Below are positions 1 through 7,906 of a stretch of 64,000 bases of DNA, one piece after another. Origin of the DNA: Microbacterium sp. RURRCA19A (GTDB taxonomy: Bacteria; Actinomycetota; Actinomycetes; Actinomycetales; Microbacteriaceae). Below the pieces are notes generated by a model, which was not told the DNA's origin, made no database searches, and saw only the letters and a list, made by a program, of their open reading frames with translations. The position numbers and the translations under genes are program-made. Every line of letters begins with the position of its first letter. The first letter of the stretch is position 1. The stretch lies in assembly GCF_900156455.1 (NCBI RefSeq), contig NZ_FTNQ01000001.1:1240001-1304000 (forward strand), read 5' to 3'.

Positions 1-255
1 ATCACCGTCGGCGTGCCCTTCGACGACGCCCGGTGGTTCCGCGGGCGTGAGACCACGACCCGCGGCGTCTCACGCTGCCCCGACGAGTCGTGCTGCCGCC
101 GCCCCGACTCCGAGGCCGCAGAGCGCTGGTCGGGCAAGGCGTGGCCGAGTGCGCGCGTGCACCGGCACATGTTCTCGCCGCTCCCCCGCGGCATGTTCCC
201 CGGCGTCGACGACGCCGAGGTCTTCGCGTTCCTGGATCGTCACGCCGGCGACTGA
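1..255 (+). CDS. Unknown protein, C-terminal fragment
   Basis: The open frame runs in from the left edge and ends at a TGA at 253-255, so only the last 84 residues are visible. The fragment is Arg-, Asp- and Cys-rich. It has a CPDESCC cluster near residue 30 and ends in FAFLDRHAGD. I do not recognise the family. The pair of cysteines could bind metal, but that is a guess. Codon use matches its neighbours, and the gene ends 41 bases before a strong hairpin, so it is very likely real. It converges on gabD. Confidence 0.6.
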   Translation: MTVGVPFDDARWFRGRETTTRGVSRCPDESCCRRPDSEAAERWSGKAWPSARVHRHMFSPLPRGMFPGVDDAEVFAFLDRHAGD

Positions 256-295
256 GGCGGAGTCCGCGCGCGTGCGGCACGCGGTACAGGGACGG

Positions 296-343
296 CGGAT
301 GCCACGGCCCGGGGCTCCGAGGAGCGGCGGGCCGTGGCATCCG
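296..343. terminator. Bidirectional hairpin terminator
   Basis: A perfect 15-bp inverted repeat (296-310 with 329-343) has an 18-base loop. It lies between the converging ends of the partial gene and gabD. The stem carries the GGATGCC/GGCATCC word seen in most hairpins of this window. There is no long T run, which is usual for high-GC actinobacteria. Confidence 0.7.
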
Positions 344-348
344 GTGTC

Positions 349-1821
349 TCAGGCGTAGGGGTTCGCCGTGAGCGTGTACTTCGTCTGCAGGTACTCGTGG
401 ATGCCCTCGTCGCCGCCCTCACGGCCGAGACCGGACTGCTTCCACCCGCCGAACGGAGCCGCCGCGTTGGAGACGACACCGACGTTGAGGCCCATCATCC
501 CGGTCTCGAGGCGCTCGATCATGCGCTGGCCGCGCGAGAGCGACTCCGTGAAGACGTAGGACACGAGACCGTACTCGGTGTCGTTGGCGATGCGCACGGC
601 GTCGTCCTCGGTGTCGAAGGGGACGATCGCGAGCACCGGTCCGAAGATCTCCTCGCGGAGGATGTCGCTGCCCGGCTGCACGTCCGACACGACGGTGGGC
701 TCGAAGAACGTGCCGGGGCCCTCGACGGGCGAACCGCCGGTGGTGACGGTCGCGCCGCGCTCGACGGCATCCCCTACCAGGGTCTTCGCCTTGTCGACGG
801 CGCGGTCGTCGATCAGGGGTCCGATCTGCACGCCGTCCTCGGTGCCGCGGCCGATCTTCATGGCCTGCACACGCTCGGTGACGCGGCGCGTGAACTCCTC
901 GACGACGCTGCGCTGCACGATGAAACGGTTGGCGGCGGTGCACGCCTGCCCGATGTTGCGGAACTTCGCGAGCATCGCGCCGTCGACCGCCTTGTCGAGG
1001 TCGGCGTCCTCGAACACGACGAACGGGGCGTTGCCGCCGAGCTCCATCGAGGTGCGCAGCACCCCGGGGGCCGCCTGCTGCAGCAGCTTCACACCGACCG
1101 GGGTGGACCCGGTGAACGAGAGCTTGCGCAGCCGCGGGTCGGAGATGATGCGCTCCGAGACCGGACCGGTGTTCGTGGTGGTCACGACGTTCACGACACC
1201 CGCGGGGACGCCCGCGTCCTGCAGGATCTGGGCGAAGAACAGCGTCGTCAGCGGCGTGAGCGTCGCGGGCTTGATGACCACGGTGCAGCCGGCGGCGAGC
1301 GCGGGCGCGATCTTGCGGGTCGCCATCGCGAGCGGGAAGTTCCACGGCGTGATCAGGTAGCACGGGCCGACCGGGTGCTGCGTGACGATCATGCGACCGG
1401 TGCCCTCGGGGTTCGCGCCGTAGCGGCCCTGGGTGTGGGCGGTGACCTCGCTGAACCAGCGCAGGAACTCGCCGCCGTACGCGACCTCGCCGCGCGCCTC
1501 GGCCAGGGGCTTACCCATCTCGAGGGTCATCAGCAGCGCGATGTCCTCCTTGCGCTCCTGCAGGAGGTCGAACGCGCGGCGGAGGATCTCGGCACGCTCG
1601 CGGTCGGGCGTCGCCGCCCACGACGGGAACGCCTCGGCAGCGGCATCCATCGCCGCTACGCCGTCCTCGACCGTCGCGTCGGCGATCTCGTGGATGACCG
1701 CTCCGGTGGCGGGGTCGTTCACGGCGACGGTCTTGCCGCCCGTCGCCGCGCGCCACTCACCGTTGATCAGCAGGCCGGTGGGCACGGATGCCAGCAGCTC
1801 GCTCTCGCGCGGGTCGGTCAT
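349..1821 (-). CDS. gabD: NAD(P)-dependent succinate-semialdehyde dehydrogenase
   Basis: 490 residues, full length for the family. It oxidises succinate semialdehyde to succinate in the cytoplasm. Seen: an N-terminal NGEW motif near residue 20, the cofactor-site segment TPWNFP at about 158-163, the general base Glu260 in MELGGN, and the catalytic Cys294 in GQACTA. The start follows AGGAGG with good spacing. Succinate semialdehyde is also the second product of the HpaI aldolase encoded at 28.3-29.1 kb, so this enzyme could finish the homoprotocatechuate pathway as well as serve 4-aminobutyrate breakdown. Other aldehyde dehydrogenases of similar sequence exist, so substrate is inferred from family resemblance only. 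Confidence 0.87.
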   Translation of the reverse strand: MTDPRESELLASVPTGLLINGEWRAATGGKTVAVNDPATGAVIHEIADATVEDGVAAMDAAAEAFPSWAATPDRERAEILRRAFDLLQERKEDIALLMTLEMGKPLAEARGEVAYGGEFLRWFSEVTAHTQGRYGANPEGTGRMIVTQHPVGPCYLITPWNFPLAMATRKIAPALAAGCTVVIKPATLTPLTTLFFAQILQDAGVPAGVVNVVTTTNTGPVSERIISDPRLRKLSFTGSTPVGVKLLQQAAPGVLRTSMELGGNAPFVVFEDADLDKAVDGAMLAKFRNIGQACTAANRFIVQRSVVEEFTRRVTERVQAMKIGRGTEDGVQIGPLIDDRAVDKAKTLVGDAVERGATVTTGGSPVEGPGTFFEPTVVSDVQPGSDILREEIFGPVLAIVPFDTEDDAVRIANDTEYGLVSYVFTESLSRGQRMIERLETGMMGLNVGVVSNAAAPFGGWKQSGLGREGGDEGIHEYLQTKYTLTANPYA

Positions 1822-1963
1822 GGGTCCTCCTGTGTCGATGCGGGGCGTTCCCGCTCATTCTGGTCAGCGCGGGGCTCCGCGCCGATATACGTGCTGTACA
1901 AAGCGAGCCGTGGCGTCGCCGCCGTGGAGGGGTTGGCCGGGGCGGCCGCATCCGCGGCCCGGC

Positions 1964-2028
1964 GATAAACGCGATCTACGGCGGGAAACGTGACGACGTC
2001 CCGTTTCTGCCCGTGGATCGCGTTTATC
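1964..2028. repeat. 65-bp palindromic element, copy A
   Basis: It begins GATAAACGCGATC and ends GATCGCGTTTATC, a perfect 13-bp inverted repeat, with inner arms GGGAAACG/CCCGTTTC. It belongs to a four-copy family (also 30843, 38235 and 57445), each exactly 65 bp. It lies between the 3' end of the hydroxylase gene and the 5' end of gabD. Confidence 0.9.
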
Positions 2029-2088
2029 ACCGCCGGGAGCGGCGGGGGCGGGCGGCGGTGGCGGCGGGCGGCGGCGCGGGCTCAGCCG

Positions 2089-3924
2089 TCAGGCCGAGAC
2101 CGGGGCGCGCAGGGCGCCGGACAGGAACCGTTCGAGGCCGGCGGCATCCGACAGCGGCAGCACGTGGGCGACGTACTGGTCGGGGCGCACCACCACCACC
2201 GCGCCGTCGGCGCCGATCCCGCGCTCGGCGAAGATGTCGGCGCTCGTCCACGCCGAGGGCGCGGCGGCGAACACCTTCTCGAGGTCGGTGAGGCCGAGCG
2301 GCCCCGACCGCGGCCGGAACAGGTCCGGCACATCGACGACGTCCTCCCACCGCCCCGGGAAGACGACTTTGGCGTCGAACACGGAGTCGAGGTCGGCGCC
2401 GGCCGGCGTGAAGCGCTCGACGATCGCGAGTGCGGCGTCCGCCCAGGTGCGCAGCGCCGAGCCCTCGGCATCCGCGAAGGCGTAGATCCGCCACCGCCCG
2501 TCGGCTCTCGCGTGGTGACCGAGGTGTACGGCGTTGCCGTCGCACACCCGGACGACCTCGACGCTGTGGAAGCGCCTGCCGACCGGGAACCCGGATGCCA
2601 GCTCCTGCGCCGCCGCGTCCGAGACCAGCGCCGACGGCCCGTAGTGCGTGCCGAACCCGGACGGGAACTCGGCCGTGGCCAGGTAGTAGGTCGCGAGTTC
2701 GTCGGGGTCTGTGATCTCGCCGGGCTTGCGCGCCATGAGCGAGGACCACTCGCGGTCGAAGTCGATGAGCTGCTGGGCGACGGGGCGGCGCTCCTGGTCG
2801 TATGTGCGCAGCAGAGCGGCGGATGCCAGACCGGTGAGGACGTGGCCGAGCTTCCAGCCGAGGTTGAAGCCGTCCTGCATCGAGACGTTCATGCCCTGAC
2901 CCGCCTTGGCGCTGTGCGTGTGGCAGGCGTCGCCGGTCAGGAAGACACGGGGATCGTCGAGATCGTCGACGAACTGGTCGGTCACCCGGTGCCCCACCTC
3001 GTAGACGCTGTGCCACGCCACCTGCTTCACGTCGATCGAGTACGGGTGGAGGATCTCGTTCGCCCGCCGGATGACCTCCTCGATCGGGGTCTGGCGCACA
3101 CGGTGGTCGTCGTCTTCCGCGACCTCACCGAGGTCGATGTACATGCGGCTGAGGTACCCGCCCTCGCGCGGAATGTGCAGGATGTTGCCCGCCGCCGCAT
3201 TGATCGCGCACTTGATGCGCCAGTCGGGGAAGTCGGTCTCGACGAGCACGTCCATGACGCCCCACGCGTGCCGCGCGGCCGCGCCGACGTGCGTGCGGCC
3301 GATCGCCTGCCGCACGCCGCTGCGCGCTCCGTCGCAGCCCACCACGTAGGTCGCCCGGACGGTGCGCTCGCCCTCGGCGGTCCGCACGCGCACCTCCACG
3401 TCGTCGGCGCGCACCGTGAGGCCGAGGAACTCCACGCCGTAGTCGGGGACGATCCGTGCGGGGCCGTTCGCTGCGGCCTCGGCGAAGTAGTCGAGCACGC
3501 GCGCCTGGTTGACGATGAGGTGCGGGAACTCGCTGATCTTGAGGCCGTAGTCCTCGGTGCGGGTGGTGCGGACGATGCGGTCGGGGTTCTCGGGGTCGGG
3601 TGCCCAGAAGTTCATCCAGCCGATGTTGTACGCCTCGGCGGTGATGCGGTCCGCGAAGCCAAACGCCTGGAACGTCTCGACGCTGCGGGGCTGGATGCCA
3701 TCGGCCTGGCCGAGCACGAGGCGGCCGTCGCGCTTCTCAATGAGGCGCGTGGTGAGCTGCGGGAACTGCGACATCTGGGCTGCCAGCAGCATGCCGGCGG
3801 GCCCCGAACCGACGATGAGCACGTCCACCTCGTCGGGAAGACGCTCGGGCCGGTCGACACCGGTGCCGGCGGCGTTCTGCACGCGCGGATCGCCCGAGAC
3901 GTAGCCGTGGTGATGGAACTGCAT
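2089..3924 (-). CDS. FAD-dependent aromatic hydroxylase (phenol 2-monooxygenase / 3-hydroxybenzoate 4-monooxygenase type)
   Basis: 611 residues, the length expected of the phenol hydroxylase / 3-hydroxybenzoate 4-monooxygenase group, which carry a C-terminal thioredoxin-like domain. Seen: the FAD fold motif GSGPAG at 40-44, the DG motif VVGCDGARSG at about 194-203, and the FAD-ribityl motif FLTGDACHTHSAKAGQGMN at 328-346. The enzyme would use NAD(P)H and O2 to add a hydroxyl ortho to a phenol. It is divergent from an IclR regulator, the usual arrangement for an inducible aromatic hydroxylase. No ring-cleavage gene is adjacent. The substrate cannot be read from sequence; a link to the hpa pathway 20 kb away is possible but unsupported. 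Confidence 0.85.
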   Translation of the reverse strand: MQFHHHGYVSGDPRVQNAAGTGVDRPERLPDEVDVLIVGSGPAGMLLAAQMSQFPQLTTRLIEKRDGRLVLGQADGIQPRSVETFQAFGFADRITAEAYNIGWMNFWAPDPENPDRIVRTTRTEDYGLKISEFPHLIVNQARVLDYFAEAAANGPARIVPDYGVEFLGLTVRADDVEVRVRTAEGERTVRATYVVGCDGARSGVRQAIGRTHVGAAARHAWGVMDVLVETDFPDWRIKCAINAAAGNILHIPREGGYLSRMYIDLGEVAEDDDHRVRQTPIEEVIRRANEILHPYSIDVKQVAWHSVYEVGHRVTDQFVDDLDDPRVFLTGDACHTHSAKAGQGMNVSMQDGFNLGWKLGHVLTGLASAALLRTYDQERRPVAQQLIDFDREWSSLMARKPGEITDPDELATYYLATAEFPSGFGTHYGPSALVSDAAAQELASGFPVGRRFHSVEVVRVCDGNAVHLGHHARADGRWRIYAFADAEGSALRTWADAALAIVERFTPAGADLDSVFDAKVVFPGRWEDVVDVPDLFRPRSGPLGLTDLEKVFAAAPSAWTSADIFAERGIGADGAVVVVRPDQYVAHVLPLSDAAGLERFLSGALRAPVSA

Positions 3925-3977
3925 CGTTTCTCCTGACGTCGATGTCGGGTTGTGCCGTCGCGGTTACTGTTCTATAT

Positions 3978-4015
3978 TCGAACGCGACGTTCACCTATCG
4001 AACGAGAGGTTAGCC
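3978..4015. promoter_or_regulatory. Direct-repeat operator candidate for the IclR regulator
   Basis: Two imperfect copies of an 18-bp word beginning TCGAACG (3978-3995 and 3998-4015; the second reads TCGAACGAGAGGTTAGCC) are 20 bp apart, about two helical turns. They sit in the 96-bp divergent region between the hydroxylase and iclR, just after an AT-rich TATATT. The position suits autoregulation plus control of the hydroxylase. Confidence 0.55.
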
Positions 4016-4020
4016 GCCCG

Positions 4021-4725
4021 ATGCCCGCACGGCAAGACACCGCTCCCGCCTCGCAGACCCTGAGCCGTGGCATCCGTCTCCTCGAGGAGCTCTCCGACGC
4101 CCGTGCACCCCTGTCGATCGACGACCTCACCGCGCGCGTGGGACTCCACCGCTCGGTCGCGTACCGGCTGCTCCGCACCCTCGAAGACCACGGTCTCGTC
4201 TCTCGGGATGCCACGGGCGCGGTGCGCCTCGGAACGGGCCTCGCCGCGCTGGCCGCGGGCGTCGCCGCCGATCTCCAGGCCGAAGCCCTGCCCGAACTGA
4301 CCGCCGCCGCCAACGATCTCGGCATGACCTGCTTCCTCGTCGTGCTCGACCACGACGAGTGCGTGACCCTCACCAGCGTCGAACCGCGACACGCGGTCAC
4401 GGCCGTGGCCCAGCGCCCCGGGTCGCGGCATCCGGTCACCCGGGGCGCGCCCGGTCGCGCGATCCTCGCGCAGCTGCCTCCGCGACGGTGGCCCGACGAT
4501 GTGGACGCGCGACTGGCCGCCGAGATCGCCGAGACCGTCGAGCGCGGATGGGCGATCAGCCGCGACGAGGTCGTGCCGTCGCTGCGCGCCGTCGCCGTGC
4601 CGCTGGTCGTACAGGGCCGCGAGCCCGCCGCGGTGGCCGTCGTCCACGTCAGCAGCGCCCTCGACGACGCCGCGATCGCGCAACGGCTGGCAGCCACAGC
4701 GGCGGCGATCAGCGCCGCACTCTAG
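4021..4725 (+). CDS. IclR-family transcriptional regulator
   Basis: 234 residues from the ATG at 4021. An upstream in-frame ATG at 3952 would run the protein through the promoter and operator, so I reject it. The N-terminal winged helix-turn-helix covers about residues 10-75, with the typical SIDDLTARVGLHRSVAYRLL recognition region. The C-terminal ligand domain follows (residues 85-230). IclR proteins usually control one aromatic or carbon catabolic operon. The divergent hydroxylase is the obvious target. Activator or repressor cannot be told. Confidence 0.85.
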   Translation: MPARQDTAPASQTLSRGIRLLEELSDARAPLSIDDLTARVGLHRSVAYRLLRTLEDHGLVSRDATGAVRLGTGLAALAAGVAADLQAEALPELTAAANDLGMTCFLVVLDHDECVTLTSVEPRHAVTAVAQRPGSRHPVTRGAPGRAILAQLPPRRWPDDVDARLAAEIAETVERGWAISRDEVVPSLRAVAVPLVVQGREPAAVAVVHVSSALDDAAIAQRLAATAAAISAAL

Positions 4726-4772
4726 GTGCGGGCACCCTGCGCCGACCGCACCGGACCCGGTTCGCGCAGACG

Positions 4773-4808
4773 GGCCGCGCCCTCCCCGTGAGCGGGAAGG
4801 GCGCGGCC
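4773..4808. terminator. Hairpin between converging genes
   Basis: Ten paired bases (GGCCGCGCCC with GGGCGCGGCC) plus an inner CCCG/CGGG stem and a TGAG loop. It lies between the iclR stop at 4725 and the membrane-protein stop at 4826, and probably serves both. Confidence 0.7.
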
Positions 4809-4825
4809 GCGAGATCCTCGAGGGG

Positions 4826-5908
4826 TTACACCGTAGCTCTGACGTCTCGCCGCGCCGACCGGACATCCGCATCTGCGGAGACCGACGGCGCCAGGGCTGC
4901 GGCGCTCTTCCGCTGGGCGCGGAACGTGCCCCACACCACCAGTGCCGCCCCGACGACGGCCCAGATCCCCATCGTCAGGATCGCCCAGCCGGGGTTGTAG
5001 TCATCGACGTAGATCAGGCGCCGGAGCGCCTCGAGGCCTTGCGAGGTCGGAAGGACATGGTGCATCGCCTGATAGAAGCCGGGGGCCATGTCCAGCGGCA
5101 GGGGCAGACCGGACGTCGTGATGCCCAGGAGCACGAGCAACAGGATGGACACGATCAGCATCGCTGGACCTATCACCAGCACTCCGCCCAGAGTGACGAC
5201 CGCCGTGACGAAGGAGAGCGCGAAGATCATCAGCCCGGGGCCGAAGCCGTTACCCGGGAGGATGTCGAACATCGCCCATCCATAGAGCACCTCGATGGTG
5301 GCGGCAACCACCGGTACCGCGATCACGCCGATGGCTCGCACCTTCGAACTCGTCGGGAACAGCCCGAGGATGAGCCCCGCGAGCATCCCCGCGAGAATCG
5401 CGCCGATGCCGAGGTACATCGCCGTCGTTCCCATGGGATCCCCCTCGTCGAGGGGAAGGACATCGTCCACCGAGGCCGTGACGCCGGAGGCCCCGGCGAC
5501 GGAGGTGAAGAGCGTGACGACGACGTTCTTGGCCGCGAATCCGTCCGCGGAGCCGACGTAGATCGTCCCGGTCGACGGGTCGTAGGCCCCGCGGATGTCG
5601 AGCTCACGAACCTGCGTGCGAGCATCGTCGACCGTGTCGACGCGGGAGATCTCGAAGGAGTCTCCGCTCTGGTTCTCGAGCGAACCGATGAGCGGATCGG
5701 CACTCTCAGAGCTGCCGATGACGGCGACCTTCATGTCGTTGGGCGCCGGCGAGTGCAGGAGCCCCAAGAACAGCGCGGGCAAAGCGATCAGGAGGAACAG
5801 CGGGAGGACGAGAACTCCGGTGATCGTCTTCTTCCGGGTCGCCTTCTCTGCGGACGAATCGGGCGACGTCTTCGCGCGGGGGGCGGTCCGGGTCAGCACA
5901 TCGGTCAT
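4826..5908 (-). CDS. YhgE/Pip-like ABC-2 class membrane protein, second of a tandem pair
   Basis: 360 residues from the ATG at 5908, which has GGAG 7 bases upstream. An alternative ATG at 5950 overlaps the preceding stop as ATGA but has no clear ribosome site. Seen: one membrane segment near the N-terminus, an extracellular domain of about 110 residues that begins MKVAVIGSSES, then five further membrane segments. This is the topology of YhgE/Pip-type or ABC-2 permease-like proteins. There is no ATPase gene nearby. It is a clear paralogue of its upstream neighbour (shared AYDPSTG, LPTS..LEALRR and DM.P.F motifs). Function is unknown; export or cell-envelope roles have been suggested for the class. 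Confidence 0.72.
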   Translation of the reverse strand: MTDVLTRTAPRAKTSPDSSAEKATRKKTITGVLVLPLFLLIALPALFLGLLHSPAPNDMKVAVIGSSESADPLIGSLENQSGDSFEISRVDTVDDARTQVRELDIRGAYDPSTGTIYVGSADGFAAKNVVVTLFTSVAGASGVTASVDDVLPLDEGDPMGTTAMYLGIGAILAGMLAGLILGLFPTSSKVRAIGVIAVPVVAATIEVLYGWAMFDILPGNGFGPGLMIFALSFVTAVVTLGGVLVIGPAMLIVSILLLVLLGITTSGLPLPLDMAPGFYQAMHHVLPTSQGLEALRRLIYVDDYNPGWAILTMGIWAVVGAALVVWGTFRAQRKSAAALAPSVSADADVRSARRDVRATV

Positions 5909-5946
5909 GGGTTCACTCCGTGAGGTGATATCGGGATCGCGTCGGT

Positions 5947-7050
5947 TCATGCGGAGGCCGTCTCTTTCAGCTGCGGCGTCAGAGACGTCGCATCGTCCAC
6001 CGAGGGGGGCGCGAGCGTCTCCCCCGGCGTCGGTTCGAGAGCCGCCACGGGCACAGCCACGCCCGGCTTCGGGGTCTTCAACGTGGACAACCAGTGCAGT
6101 CCGATCCCGATGAGCGCCCAGAGGACGAGGATCGAGATGTCGCGCATCACACCCTGGCCGTCGAAGTAGACGACCCGGCGCAGCCCCTCGAGCGCACCGC
6201 TGGTGGGCAGGCCATTGTGCAGGAACTGGAAGAATTGCGGAATCATGTCGATCGGCACCGCTGCACCCGATGCGGGGATTCCCAGGATGACGAACAGGGT
6301 CAGCCCGACGATGCTCATCGCGGGCCCGATCAGTCTCATGCCGCCCGACTGCACCAATCCGGCGACGAGAGCTCCCGCAGAGATCATGAGACCGGCGCCG
6401 ACGATGTTCGTCGTCAGGGCTCCGAACGCAACGTAGGCGGTATACGTGCCGATCACGCCGGAGACGACCGCGACTCCCCCGATGACGGCCAGCTCGGTTC
6501 GACGGCGCAACCCCGGGACGGCCACACCGAGCACCGTCGGTGCGACGAAGCCCGCGATGATTCCGGCAAGCCCCACGAAGAAGAGTGAGATTCCCGCCCT
6601 ATCGTCGGCCGGCAGGGGCGCCAGGTCGCGAACAGTGAGAGAGGTGACCTGCTCGCCCCCGGTCCTCTCGACCACCTCGGTGAAGATCGACGTCACCGCC
6701 TGGGTGGCCAGCAGACTGCCAGCCGACGCAGTGAACAGTTCGCCGGTCGAGGGGTCGTAGGCGGCGCGGAGCGTCATGTCCTTCACCGCATCCTCCGCGG
6801 CGGCCACGTCGGGAACCAGGGACACGTCGAGGGCGTCTCCCGCCTCGTTCTCGAGCGCCTGCTGGACGCCCGCGGCTGCGGGTGAGGAATCGATGATGGC
6901 GACCTTCATGTGGGTCGGCGTGGGGTGGTGGAACGCGGCCAGATACGTTCCGGGCAAGGCCAGCGCCAGGAAGATCGGGAACAGCAGCGCGACGACGACC
7001 AGTTTGATCGGCGTCCGAGCGCGCCCGCTGGCGGGAAATGGAAGCGACAT
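5947..7050 (-). CDS. YhgE/Pip-like ABC-2 class membrane protein, first of a tandem pair
   Basis: 367 residues. A membrane segment at about 17-37 is followed by an extracellular domain that begins MKVAIIDSSPAAAG. Five more membrane segments follow, then a Pro/Thr-rich cytoplasmic tail. The first gene of a two-gene operon, it is divergent from a TetR regulator whose likely operator lies 10 bp before this start. That resembles a repressor-controlled efflux or envelope-stress pair. No ATP-binding protein is encoded beside it, so energy coupling and substrate are unknown. Confidence 0.72.
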   Translation of the reverse strand: MSLPFPASGRARTPIKLVVVALLFPIFLALALPGTYLAAFHHPTPTHMKVAIIDSSPAAAGVQQALENEAGDALDVSLVPDVAAAEDAVKDMTLRAAYDPSTGELFTASAGSLLATQAVTSIFTEVVERTGGEQVTSLTVRDLAPLPADDRAGISLFFVGLAGIIAGFVAPTVLGVAVPGLRRRTELAVIGGVAVVSGVIGTYTAYVAFGALTTNIVGAGLMISAGALVAGLVQSGGMRLIGPAMSIVGLTLFVILGIPASGAAVPIDMIPQFFQFLHNGLPTSGALEGLRRVVYFDGQGVMRDISILVLWALIGIGLHWLSTLKTPKPGVAVPVAALEPTPGETLAPPSVDDATSLTPQLKETASA

Positions 7051-7059
7051 GAGATTTAC

Positions 7060-7073
7060 CTTACACCTGTAAG
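7060..7073. promoter_or_regulatory. TetR operator candidate
   Basis: The 14-bp palindrome CTTACACCTGTAAG sits 10 bp upstream of the first YhgE-like gene and 65 bp upstream of the divergent tetR. Size and place are right for a TetR repressor of both genes. Confidence 0.6.
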
Positions 7074-7125
7074 ACTGCCTTACTCATGTCACGCAGGACT
7101 ACAGTTGATGAATACAGTGAACAGA

Positions 7126-7131
7126 TAGGGT
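7126..7131 (+). promoter_or_regulatory. -10 hexamer of a leaderless mRNA (tetR)
   Basis: TAGGGT is followed by exactly six bases (GAGCCC) and then the GTG start at 7138. No ribosome site is present. Transcription would begin at the start codon itself. Confidence 0.55.
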
Positions 7132-7137
7132 GAGCCC

Positions 7138-7788
7138 GTGGCGAAGACACCGAGGATGGACCCGCGCATCGTGCAGACCCGAGGCCTCCTGGTCGACGCC
7201 ATGGAGGAGCTGGTCCAGCTCCACTCCGCCCCGGACATCACCGTCTCCGCACTCTGCGAGCGCGCCGGCGTCAGCCGACCGACCTTCTATCAACACTTCC
7301 GCACCACCGACGAGGTGCTGGCCGCCGCACTGGAGGATCGGCTCGAACACATCCGCACACGGGGCGATCGGGCCGGAGCCGTCTCCCCCGCGGACGTGCC
7401 ACGGGTTCTGCAGAGGTTCCTGGAAGAGATCTGGAAAGATCGCCACCTCTACCGCGCGTTGATGCGTCCCGTCTCGCCGTACAGTCAAGCCCGCGTCGTC
7501 ATGGCGACCTGGCTCGAGCAGAGCGTGGCGCAGTTCCTGTTCCACCGCGATTTCGCCGAGCTCGACGCCGCGGCGCGAAACGAGATCACCTTCGCCGTCG
7601 GCGGGGTTTCCAGCACCGTGGCGCGGTGGATCGAGTCCAGCGACACGCGGAAGAGCGATCTCGCCGATCTCGGGCCGTTCCTGTGGTCGGCCGTCCTGTC
7701 GGTCACCCGCAGCGCTCCCGTCTCCGACTTCCCCGCATCACCCGTGCCTGACGCGCCGATTCGTGGCGCGCGCGACCACGCCGAATGA
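7138..7788 (+). CDS. TetR-family transcriptional regulator
   Basis: 216 residues with a GTG start. The N-terminal helix-turn-helix is at about residues 28-58 (ITVSALCERAGVSRPTFYQH), followed by the all-helical ligand and dimer domain. It is divergent from the two YhgE-like genes and probably represses them through the palindrome at 7060. The mRNA seems leaderless. The ligand is unknown. Confidence 0.85.
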   Translation: MAKTPRMDPRIVQTRGLLVDAMEELVQLHSAPDITVSALCERAGVSRPTFYQHFRTTDEVLAAALEDRLEHIRTRGDRAGAVSPADVPRVLQRFLEEIWKDRHLYRALMRPVSPYSQARVVMATWLEQSVAQFLFHRDFAELDAAARNEITFAVGGVSSTVARWIESSDTRKSDLADLGPFLWSAVLSVTRSAPVSDFPASPVPDAPIRGARDHAE

Positions 7789-7906
7789 TGTGACCGACCG
7801 GAGCGACGAGCCGGTCCCAGCGAAGCACACGCAGACAGCCACCGTGCACGGGAAGACAAGTCGCGGGCGCCCCGAGCGACAAGGGTGGACGGTGGAGGAG
7901 ACACAC

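Noticed and set aside
2089..3924. The FAD hydroxylase as the missing 4-hydroxyphenylacetate 3-hydroxylase
   Set aside because: HpaB-type enzymes are a different fold with a separate reductase. A single-component 4-hydroxyphenylacetate hydroxylase is possible, but nothing in the sequence or context supports it.
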